DNA of 31,234 nt from the NCBI GenBank assembly GCA_964577625.1, contig CAZNZP010000001.1, positions 1 to 31,234 of the forward strand, written 5' to 3'. The stretch comes from UBA5272 sp964577625 (GTDB taxonomy: Bacteria > Patescibacteriota > Minisyncoccia > Phycocordibacterales > UBA5272). Of the stretch, positions 24,501-30,658 are shown one piece after another (positions within the stretch are counted from its first letter, which is position 1; each line of letters opens with the position of its first letter). A program made the position numbers and the translations under genes. The notes beneath the pieces are model-generated. The model ran no database searches. It was not told where the DNA came from and worked only from the letters and a program-made list of their open reading frames with translations.

Positions 24501-24962
24501 TAATCCATAATTTCCAGCAGCAATATTCCAAGTTTGCCCATCCGCTTGATGTTCAATCGCATCACGAAGTTCTGCAACAGTTGTAATATTTATAATTACT
24601 GGAGCATTTGCTAATGTGGTAACAGTAGCGTCATCAGTCTTAAATACTGGCTGAACTGAAGAACCATCTTTAACTACAGCATTAACTTTCATAACATAAG
24701 TAGTAGAAGCTGAAAGCCCTGTTACTGAATATGTTATAGAAGTTGTTGTAGCTATGGATACACCATCCTTAAATACTTCATAGTAATCTAAAGTACTAGA
24801 AGGATCAAGAGTAATAGCATTCCAAGTCAAATCAAAAGAAGATGATGTGATGTTAGCTGATGCTAAATTAAGATCACTCTCTGCAAAGATTTTATTAGAA
24901 TTATTTACAACTACAAGAATAGAAGCGATTGCTAGACCCGCAATCAATAATATCTTTTTCAT
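21516..24962 (-). CDS. Large secreted beta-helix/Fn3 surface protein with PG-binding-like end
   Basis: The protein has 1148 residues, the largest here. Domain order: signal peptide (1-28); an Fn3 domain (about 30-117); right-handed beta-helix regions (about 124-345 and 347-540) with repeated short N/D/G-rich turns such as VTIKNIIIKPN and VKINDLVIDGN; four Fn3/Ig-like domains (about 555-1000) marked by T-A-P-x-A-P; and a Gly/Asn/Glu/Thr/Pro linker. A peptidoglycan-binding-like domain (about 1070-1148) follows with LKLGSVHDEVKALQKFLNAK and FGPKTRDAVIRFQEAN. This is a typical CPR surface-protein plan. The beta-helix could bind or cut polysaccharide; no catalytic residues can be named. A long leader of about 135 bases and a strong promoter suggest high, regulated expression. 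Confidence 0.88.
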   Translation of the reverse strand: MKKILLIAGLAIASILVVVNNSNKIFAESDLNLASANITSSSFDLTWNAITLDPSSTLDYYEVFKDGVSIATTTSITYSVTGLSASTTYVMKVNAVVKDGSSVQPVFKTDDATVTTLANAPVIINITTVAELRDAIEHQADGQTWNIAAGNYGLSSFGSILAGGQTGWYFPITANNLTINGAGADQTTIYGTGYTSNGNWATQNLISIFGNNVTLNGLTLMPKIQPNKTIEVLGDDVTIKNIIIKPNTLTDISEYDNAMAQSMTKEGAQQWGGSLYFNHSGNHTVENVMINNAGISFRYSPSGTNVDFNNVEIINTTNINWINAYRYSTGFNNSGNATSGSISITYHVNSTLDNLGSVLAAIQDGDTIELDSDISTNKQITITKAIIFNGNGNTITPTFTKTDNSNNSAIGVQSDNVKINDLVIDGNQGTDLHGINVFGSKNVEINSVTVKNNDRTGLGINGSNVKVTNITTENNGWHGINVDKLDGNNNKSHLEISSTSNHQESSIIPDIYVDDITKGEVVDVNNQYSYLDDKFVSGDRFYKLKLVAPTLISPVDNSVVKGDSITNVWSQVVGAVKYQYQSFNDSAATSLRWQEEFATTSKTANNVADAIFYWRVRGIDGNNILGAWSSLWRITVDNTAPTAPTNLSWTTAKNNIIPNGGATKEVSGTASWDASASSDVDHYIYKYWNAIDGNQYKVGSEYTTTVNTTSLAGVFNQGEGTHYYCVVAVDAAGNESNCSNPFEITYTIDRTAPAAPIILAPTARQWLKSSPILNAWSEVTKDINGDDEEIDHYQIAYNYDDGHTFGGVNTCPGLVMVGVDGFIGCRDVNNGTSRSHQPADSEQGGVTIWVRAIDVDGNAGAWSKSVHYYFDKTSPATDINVSSVVDGKFTLSGTATDNLALNRVYVQLVSRVTNDRCGGTTVNLITSPFSTSSLWSVDYDISTLTVTGTSTACVDGDFAAHVSVTDMAGNSSTAGWTSNFTVITPENGGENGGDNGGEGDDNSSTTPETTPAITSGGGGLIVFTPATFSTAVTTPSTGGRVLGATAYQFTQNLKLGSVHDEVKALQKFLNAKGFTVAEVGPGSKGNETDVFGPKTRDAVIRFQEANDIILQRVEIFDNEGTGNFYWSTKQSANEMLLENSEISALLSE

Positions 24963-25004
24963 AAATTTGTTTAATTAATAAAAACTGAATAATAAATAAT
25001 AATC

Positions 25005-25030
25005 TTATTTGATGTCTCAATATCAAATAA
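25005..25030. promoter_or_regulatory. 9-bp inverted repeat in the surface-protein leader
   Basis: TTATTTGAT and ATCAAATAA flank an eight-base spacer, in the leader of the 1148-residue protein. It could be an operator or an RNA hairpin controlling the message. Confidence 0.45.
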
Positions 25031-25104
25031 ATCACACAATCAATAGTTAGTAAAACTAATAACAAATATATAGATCTCAAATAAAAAATGCTATATATGA
25101 CCCG

Positions 25105-25132
25105 ATTATATCATTTAAGGGATGGAATGCAA
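25105..25132 (-). promoter_or_regulatory. Promoter of the surface-protein gene
   Basis: On the minus strand: -35 TTGCAT (25127-25132), 16 bases, TATAAT (25105-25110) with TG extension. The start near 25098 gives a leader of about 135 bases, the longest in the window. The intergenic stretch 24963-25219 otherwise holds only the leader repeat and the hairpin at 25174. Confidence 0.7.
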
Positions 25133-25173
25133 CTAAAAAAGACTTGTCGTCAATAGGAGTTTTGGGGTGGCTT

Positions 25174-25206
25174 TTTGTGTGGTAAATAGGATTTATCCAC
25201 CACAAA
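25174..25206. repeat. Imperfect hairpin after tRNA-Asp
   Basis: TTTGTGTGGTAAAT and ATTTATCCACCACAAA pair with two bulges around AGG. It lies just downstream of tRNA-Asp on the minus strand, but the T-run of a terminator is missing. Confidence 0.4.
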
Positions 25207-25219
25207 TATATTTTTTCTG

Positions 25220-25293
25220 CGCAGTGAATGGGATTCGAACCCACGACCCCCGCCGTGACAGGGCGGTGCTCTAACCAGCTGAGCTACCACTGC
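25220..25293 (-). tRNA. tRNA-Asp (anticodon GTC)
   Basis: The 74-base cloverleaf has acceptor GCAGTGG/TCACTGC, anticodon loop CTGTCAC and T loop TTCGAAT. The discriminator is G, an identity element of tRNA-Asp. CCA is not encoded. Its synthetase gene, aspS, is 5.4 kb away. Confidence 0.95.
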
Positions 25294-25359
25294 ATACTAT
25301 CTAACAAATAATAATTATTCATTAGACAGTTCAAATATTTTAACATATTTAATTTTGGT

Positions 25360-25388
25360 TTGCAAAATCTAAATTAAAGTGATATTAT
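25360..25388 (+). promoter_or_regulatory. Promoter of the initiator tRNA
   Basis: TTGCAA (25360-25365), 17 bases, then TATTAT (25383-25388) with a TG extension. The start near 25395 leaves a 5' leader of about 23 bases. Confidence 0.55.
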
Positions 25389-25417
25389 TTTACATACCTA
25401 TAAAATATATAGAATAT

Positions 25418-25488
25418 TGCGGAATGGAGTAAAGGTAACTCGCAAGGCTCATAACCTTGAAACCCAGGTTCGAATCCCGGTTCCGCTA
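25418..25488 (+). tRNA. Initiator tRNA-fMet (CAT)
   Basis: Numbering from T8, A14, G18-G19, A21 and T33 sets position 1 at T25418. Pair 1:72 is then T-T, a mismatch, which is the main mark of initiator tRNAs (C-A in E. coli). Pair 11:24 is A-T, a second initiator mark. The anticodon stem is CAAGG/CCTTG, so of the three G-C pairs at 29-31:39-41 only two remain and 29:41 is A-T. A51-C63 in the T stem is a mismatch. The discriminator is A; CCA is not encoded. A terminator follows at 25501. Confidence 0.88.
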
Positions 25489-25500
25489 CAAGAATTAAAT

Positions 25501-25531
25501 AAAAAACTCCAGAAAGTTGGAGTTTTTTATT
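25501..25531. terminator. Terminator between convergent tRNA genes
   Basis: AAAAAACTCCA pairs with TGGAGTTTTTT around a six-base loop and is followed by ATTTTT. It serves the initiator tRNA; the converging tRNA-Met may read into it from the other side. Confidence 0.85.
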
Positions 25532-25533
25532 TT

Positions 25534-25610
25534 TGGTGTCAGTAGGTGGAATTGAACCACCGACCTTGGCTTTATGAGTGCCACGCTCTAACCAACTGAG
25601 CTATACTGAC
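25534..25610 (-). tRNA. tRNA-Met, elongator type (CAT)
   Basis: The acceptor is GTCAGTA/TACTGAC with discriminator A, and CCA follows in the DNA, unlike the other tRNAs here. Pair 11:24 is C-G, as in elongators. The anticodon loop is CTCATAA and the stem TGGCA/AGCCA, with an A-A mismatch at 31:39. Elongator Met is likely; tRNA-Ile with modified CAT is the alternative, and sequence alone does not decide. Confidence 0.85.
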
Positions 25611-25660
25611 ATGTATAGAAAATATATCATATTTTCTATATCTTTTCAAAAAATAAATTT

Positions 25661-28417
25661 CTATTTTTTCTTATTTTCTTTCAAATTTTCAGCCTGTATT
25701 GGAGAAACTATTTTTTCTTTTTTTATCTTTTTAATTTCAACAGATATTTTTTTATTTATTTCTTTAGAATTTTTGTCTTTTTCTTCTTTGAGATCTACTT
25801 CTACGACATTGTCATAAGTGAGGGAAGTTTTTGAAAAATCAAATTCTAATAAATCCTTTGCTAATTCATTCAAGACATTTGTTTGAATATATCTTTTGAC
25901 TGGTCTTGCTCCATAGTGAGTATCATAAGACGAATCCGCAATGAACTCTCTTGCTTTATCTGAGACAGACAATTTCAACTCTCTTCCTACTAATCTTTTT
26001 TCTAATTCATTGATTTGAAGATCTACAATCTTTCTAATTTCTTCTTTTTTCAAAATATCAAAGATAATAATCTCATCTAATCTATTTAGAAATTCTGGAC
26101 GGAAAAAATCTTTGAGAGATGACATAACTTTTTCTTTTGTTTCTATATAGTCATACTCTTCATCTCCAGCATGACTACTAAATCCATAACTCTCCATTTT
26201 TTGAATATATTGTGAGCCAATATTACTAGTCATGATGATAATAGTATTTTTGAAGTTCACAAATCTTCCTTTACTGTCTCTCAATCTTCCTTCATCTAGT
26301 ACTTGAAGCAAAATATTAAAGACTTCTGGATGAGCTTTTTCAATCTCATCAAAAAGTAGTACGGCATAAGGTCTATGACGAACAGCTTCAGTTAAATGTC
26401 CTGACTCATCATAGCCGACATATCCAGGAGGAGAGCCAATCAATTTAGATACAGAATGCTTTTCCATATATTCACTCATGTCTACTTTGATTAAAGCTTT
26501 TTCATCATTAAACATAAATTCTGCTAAAGCTTTAGAGAGTTCTGTCTTCCCTACTCCTGTCGGACCGAGAAACATAAACGATCCAATTGGGCGATTCGGA
26601 TCACCAATACCGACTCTTGATCTTCGGACTGCATCAGAAATTTTTTCAATAGCTTCTTTTTGTCCAATCACTCTTTTACTGAGTTCATCTTCCATTTTAC
26701 GAAGTTTAACTTGTTCTTCTTCAAGCATTTTAGCTAAAGGTATACCAGTCCAACGAGCGACTACATTTGCAATATCTTCTTCTGTAATCTCTTCTCGCAA
26801 AACTCTTCTATTTTTTTGAATCTTCTTAAGTTTATCCAATTTAGAATTTAAATCTTTAGTGAGTTTAGGTACTTCACTATATTTAATTTCAGCGATTCTT
26901 GCTAAATCTCCTACCGCTTCAAGGTTTTCAGATTCAGTTCTTAAATAATCTAATTTTTTACGAATATCTTTTATGTCTTCCAAAATATTTTTCTCATTAT
27001 TCCAACGAATCTCTAATTCTTTGACACCTTCTTTAATATTCGCAATTTCTTCATCAACTTGCTTAATACGAGATTTCAATTCCACATTTTTACCTTTTGT
27101 CGCCGCCAAATCTTTACTTAAAGCTTCTTTTTCAATTTGAAGTTTCAAAATCTTTCTATGAGCTTCTTCTAAATCAGAAGGTTTATTTTCTAAAGAAATA
27201 CGCATACTGGAAGCTGCTTCGTCTATGAGGTCTACTGCCTTATCCGGAAGAAATCTATTGGTAATATATCGGACAGATAAATTGGTAGCTGCCAATAATG
27301 CATCATCGGTAATACGCACTCCATGAAAGAGTTCGTATTTTTCTTTGAGTCCACGCAAAATTGCTAAAGTGTCTTCTATGGATGGCTCATCTACATAAAT
27401 TGATTGAAATCTTCTAGCGAGCGCAGAATCTTTTTCAATATGCTTTTGATATTCAGAAAGAGTTGTCGCACCGATGACTTTGATTTCTCCTCTCGCGAGT
27501 GCCGGCTTTAAAAGATTAGCCACATCACTTCCACCTTCTGCTGCCCCTGCTCCGACAATAGTATGAATCTCATCAATAAAGAGAATAATTTTTCCTTCAC
27601 TTCTTTCAATCTCTTTCATGATTTGCTTCAACCTCTCTTCAAATTCACCTCGGAATTTTGTACCAGCGATAAGCATACCCAGGTCTAAAAGTACTATCTC
27701 TTTATCTTTTAGAGATTCTGGCACATCTTGCCTAGCTATTCTATTTGCCAAACCTTCCACAATAGCGCTTTTTCCTGTACCTGCATCGCCGATTAAAATC
27801 GGATTATTTTTGGTACGACGAGAAAGGATTTCCATGAGACGCATAATCTCATTATCTCTTCCGATGACTGGATCAAGTTTGTCTTGTCTAGCGAGCTCTG
27901 TCAAATTACGAGTAAATTTGATAAGCCATTTATTTTTCTTTGGTGCTGGAATATTTTCGGAATTAGAATTTTTGAATTCTAAAACTAAATTTCTAACTAC
28001 ATCTTTATCTATTTTAAATTTCTTTACTATTTCTTCTACTTGCTGTCCTCCAGCTTCAAGTATTGCTAGAAAGAGAATTTCTACACCAATGAATTCATCT
28101 TTCATCTCTTTAGAAAGATGTATAGATCTTTCTAAAGTCTGAGCAAAATCTCCAGTCAAATACATTTGTGGAGTTGGTGAAAGTGTGGTCGCTGCTGGGA
28201 AACCTTCAATATTTTCCAAAAGAATATCTAAAAGTAAAACATAATCTACATTCATTCTTTCTAAAATTGGCACGACCATATTATCTTCCTGTAAAAGAAG
28301 ACCGGCAAACAAGTGTATAGAAGACACATGGTTTTGATTTCTTTCCATAGCCAATTGATGGGCTCTATGAATAGCGTCTTTGGCTTTAGTTGTAAAATTG
28401 TTAAATGCTGGAGGCAT
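25661..28417 (-). CDS. clpB: Disaggregase chaperone ClpB
   Basis: ClpB is a hexameric AAA+ chaperone that pulls proteins out of aggregates, usually with DnaK. The protein has 918 residues. It has an N-domain (about 1-148), AAA-1 with Walker A GDAGTGKS (210-217) and the sensor region DVANLLKPALARGEIKVIGATT, and a long coiled-coil middle domain (about 410-540) that separates ClpB from ClpA and ClpC. AAA-2 follows with Walker A GPTGVGKT (618-625), IGSPPGYVGYDESGHLTEAVR and the C-terminal small domain. The Walker A1 is usually GEPGVGKT; changes here are mild. The last 50 residues are a Lys-rich extension. I saw no CIRCE element upstream. An exact 26-bp palindrome is just before the start. Confidence 0.95.
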   Translation of the reverse strand: MPPAFNNFTTKAKDAIHRAHQLAMERNQNHVSSIHLFAGLLLQEDNMVVPILERMNVDYVLLLDILLENIEGFPAATTLSPTPQMYLTGDFAQTLERSIHLSKEMKDEFIGVEILFLAILEAGGQQVEEIVKKFKIDKDVVRNLVLEFKNSNSENIPAPKKNKWLIKFTRNLTELARQDKLDPVIGRDNEIMRLMEILSRRTKNNPILIGDAGTGKSAIVEGLANRIARQDVPESLKDKEIVLLDLGMLIAGTKFRGEFEERLKQIMKEIERSEGKIILFIDEIHTIVGAGAAEGGSDVANLLKPALARGEIKVIGATTLSEYQKHIEKDSALARRFQSIYVDEPSIEDTLAILRGLKEKYELFHGVRITDDALLAATNLSVRYITNRFLPDKAVDLIDEAASSMRISLENKPSDLEEAHRKILKLQIEKEALSKDLAATKGKNVELKSRIKQVDEEIANIKEGVKELEIRWNNEKNILEDIKDIRKKLDYLRTESENLEAVGDLARIAEIKYSEVPKLTKDLNSKLDKLKKIQKNRRVLREEITEEDIANVVARWTGIPLAKMLEEEQVKLRKMEDELSKRVIGQKEAIEKISDAVRRSRVGIGDPNRPIGSFMFLGPTGVGKTELSKALAEFMFNDEKALIKVDMSEYMEKHSVSKLIGSPPGYVGYDESGHLTEAVRHRPYAVLLFDEIEKAHPEVFNILLQVLDEGRLRDSKGRFVNFKNTIIIMTSNIGSQYIQKMESYGFSSHAGDEEYDYIETKEKVMSSLKDFFRPEFLNRLDEIIIFDILKKEEIRKIVDLQINELEKRLVGRELKLSVSDKAREFIADSSYDTHYGARPVKRYIQTNVLNELAKDLLEFDFSKTSLTYDNVVEVDLKEEKDKNSKEINKKISVEIKKIKKEKIVSPIQAENLKENKKK

Positions 28418-28438
28418 AGTTTGTATTGTTTTAGTTAT

Positions 28439-28464
28439 AGATTCAAAAAATATTTTTTGAATCT
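28439..28464. repeat. Exact 26-bp palindrome between sod and clpB
   Basis: AGATTCAAAAAAT is followed by its exact complement ATTTTTTGAATCT. It is 22 bases before the clpB start and 30 bases after the sod stop. It may be the sod terminator (the T-run lies in the stem) or an operator for clpB. Confidence 0.7.
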
Positions 28465-28493
28465 TACATTTACATAAGTGTATTAATTAATAA

Positions 28494-29072
28494 TTAATTA
28501 TTTTCAAATCTCTCTTCTATTACTTTCCAATTAACATTTTCTAGAAAAGCATCTATATATTCACCCTTTTTGGTACCATAATCTGGAATAAAGGCGTGCT
28601 CAAGCATATCCATACAGAGAAGAATCTTTGAATTAGCAAAAATTCCTGTACTATGCTCCTCAAACCACAAATTAAATAACTTGTCTGTCCCCTCTTCTTT
28701 TACAAGAGCGACCCAGCCAATACCACGAGCAAGTCCAATATTTTTAAATTCTTTTAAGAAGTTTTCAAAACTTCCATAAGTTTCATTTATTTTTTTTACC
28801 AATTTACTTTCCCGATTAATTTCTCCTTTTTCTTTAGAGAGAGATTCAAAATAAATTTCGTGTAATTTCATTCCATTGTATTCCCAGGCAAATCGTCTCT
28901 GTACTTCTGATTTTTCTATACTTCCATCTTCTAATTTCTTTCCGTCAAACTTTTCAAGAATACTATTTACATTTTTAACATATCCCTCATAAAGAGTAAA
29001 GTGAATATTAAGTGCATTATCTGAAAAACCATTCATTCCTAATAAATTTTTATAATCTTTTGCTGTATACAT
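28494..29072 (-). CDS. Fe/Mn superoxide dismutase family protein
   Basis: From ATG 29072 the protein has 192 residues. The four metal ligands of the family are recognisable: His in NIHFTLYEGYVKN, His in YNGMKLHEIYFESL, and Asp and His in CMDMLEHAF. The last motif is normally DxWEHA; here Leu replaces Trp. The first helix has the HxxLYEGYV spacing, one residue shorter than in E. coli SodA, as in a divergent branch of the family. The enzyme would remove superoxide, but activity in this branch is not certain. A GTG at 29090 keeps the frame open and is a less likely start. The gene is divergent from the OmpA-type gene. Confidence 0.85.
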   Translation of the reverse strand: MYTAKDYKNLLGMNGFSDNALNIHFTLYEGYVKNVNSILEKFDGKKLEDGSIEKSEVQRRFAWEYNGMKLHEIYFESLSKEKGEINRESKLVKKINETYGSFENFLKEFKNIGLARGIGWVALVKEEGTDKLFNLWFEEHSTGIFANSKILLCMDMLEHAFIPDYGTKKGEYIDAFLENVNWKVIEERFENN

Positions 29073-29140
29073 ATGTATATATGTTATCACAAAAGATATT
29101 TTTGTTATAAAATGAGTACTAAATTTTTAACAAAAATGAG

Positions 29141-29169
29141 TTGACATAAGTCAAAAAATATGTTAAGCT
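29141..29169 (+). promoter_or_regulatory. Promoter of the OmpA-type gene
   Basis: TTGACA (29141-29146), 17 bases, then TAAGCT (29164-29169) with TG extension. The leader is about 40 bases. The promoter has the same style as the native ones in the window, in particular that at 6756. Confidence 0.65.
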
Positions 29170-29216
29170 AAAGCCAGATAGTAAAGTTAGTAATGTACTT
29201 ATAAAAATTAATAAAA

Positions 29217-30575
29217 ATGAAGAAAATTTTATTCCTTTCTTGCCTTTTGGCAGTGACGATGGGTCTAAGTGCTCAAAATCAAAACTTCAATGGATGGCGT
29301 GTTACCGCCAAGGTTGGATTACTGGAAAGTAATCTAAATAAATACTATGGACTTGCTGATGGGATCTGTACTGAAACAGGTCAAGCGTCACAAGTAGAAC
29401 TTGAAAGGTTTCCATTCGGACTCGGAAACGAAAAAAGAAATGGAGCTATAATTGGCGCAGCGCTCGGTCACAACTGGGCGTCAGATAATCTTTTAATTGG
29501 TCTAGAAGGAGGGTTCTATAAAACTTTTATGGAATACGATTTTTATAACCAAAATTGGTTACAAAATATTCCGGAAGGATTGGTGATGACAAATCTAAAT
29601 TTGGATTATCTTGCTGATGCGAGTTTAATCTTGGGAGGAATTGTAGCCGAAAAAGTTTTGATTTATGGAAAAGGTGGTTTCACTGCCGGATACTTCAATC
29701 ATTTAGACAGGGTTAATGTGAGTAATGACAGAGCTTATTATCAAAAGCTTTGGAACCCTGGTTATACTGTTGGTGGTGGCATTAAATATGCTATCAATAA
29801 TCGTTATGCTTTAGGTCTTGAATATGGTTATTCTAAATTTAAAGATCTAAATCAATTGACCTATAATAAAGTAGGACAATGGGAAGGTACTTTTGTTACC
29901 AAACAACATGTGAACTTGCATGCTGTCATGGCAACATTTACAATTGGTCTAGGACAAAAAGTTTCAAAAGTTCCTCGTCCTCGTATAACCACTCCTCCCG
30001 TAATTAAACAACAAAGACAACAAGAGCCCTGTATGGAATGTCCTCCAGAAAGACCGGTGACAACAAAAAGACAAAGACCGGTGGTGGTAAAGGAGATAAT
30101 AAAAGAACGTGAAGTAATTCGCGAAACTATTCGCGAAACCGAAACGAAACACGATTTTGGAAAGCCGGAAGTTGGAAAAATCATAACCTTAAGAGCGATC
30201 TACTATGATTTTGATCAGGACTATATTCGTCCTGACGCAAGACCAGACTTAGATAAAGTTGTAGCATACATGAACGAATATCCTGATATGGAGATAGAAC
30301 TTTCATCCCATACAGATAGTCGTGGTAGCGATAGTTATAACTTGGATTTATCTCAACGTCGTGCCCAAAGCGCTGTGAATTATATTGTCTCTAGAGGAAT
30401 AAGCTCTTGGAGAATTGTAGCTAAAGGATATGGGGAAAGAAGATTGGTAAACAATTGTTCTGATGGTGTTAATTGCTCTGAAGGAGATCATCAAAGTAAT
30501 AGACGCACCGAAATAATGATTACCAAACTCAATGGAAAAACAATTCCTGTAGAATCCAGTTACCGCTCCAGATAA
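29217..30575 (+). CDS. OmpA-family outer-membrane protein of Bacteroidetes type
   Basis: The protein has 452 residues. A clear signal peptide (1-20, ending GLSAQ) precedes a beta-barrel domain (about 25-240) of alternating strands rich in Gly and aromatics, such as YALGLEYGYSKF. A Pro/Arg/Glu linker with a C-x-x-C-P segment and helical REVIRETIRETE runs to about 320. The OmpA C-terminal domain (about 327-445) has IYYDFDQDYIRPDA, SSHTDSRGSDSYN, LSQRRAQSAVNYI and SNRRTE. The Asp and Arg that bind diaminopimelate are in place. The QN after the signal, the IYYDFD core and NCSDGVNCSE are typical of Bacteroidetes proteins. CPR bacteria are thought to lack an outer membrane, so lateral transfer is the simplest reading. 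Flanking promoter and terminator look native. Confidence 0.9.
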   Translation: MKKILFLSCLLAVTMGLSAQNQNFNGWRVTAKVGLLESNLNKYYGLADGICTETGQASQVELERFPFGLGNEKRNGAIIGAALGHNWASDNLLIGLEGGFYKTFMEYDFYNQNWLQNIPEGLVMTNLNLDYLADASLILGGIVAEKVLIYGKGGFTAGYFNHLDRVNVSNDRAYYQKLWNPGYTVGGGIKYAINNRYALGLEYGYSKFKDLNQLTYNKVGQWEGTFVTKQHVNLHAVMATFTIGLGQKVSKVPRPRITTPPVIKQQRQQEPCMECPPERPVTTKRQRPVVVKEIIKEREVIRETIRETETKHDFGKPEVGKIITLRAIYYDFDQDYIRPDARPDLDKVVAYMNEYPDMEIELSSHTDSRGSDSYNLDLSQRRAQSAVNYIVSRGISSWRIVAKGYGERRLVNNCSDGVNCSEGDHQSNRRTEIMITKLNGKTIPVESSYRSR

Positions 30576-30599
30576 TTAATTCATTTTTAAAAACAATTA

Positions 30600-30635
30600 A
30601 ATAACCCCTTTTTGATAGGGGTTATTTTTATTTTC
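30600..30635 (+). terminator. Terminator of the OmpA-type gene
   Basis: AATAACCCC pairs with GGGGTTATT around TTTTTGATA and is followed by TTTATTTT. Confidence 0.88.
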
Positions 30636-30658
30636 TAATTTTTCTAAAAGTCTTTATT

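Noticed and set aside
25193..25201. DnaA box TTATCCACC
   Set aside because: It has one mismatch and is part of the hairpin at 25174-25206; there are no other origin features nearby.
29072..29090. GTG start of the SOD-like gene at 29090
   Set aside because: It would add only six residues not typical of the family, and it overlaps the likely -10 sequence; the ATG at 29072 is preferred.
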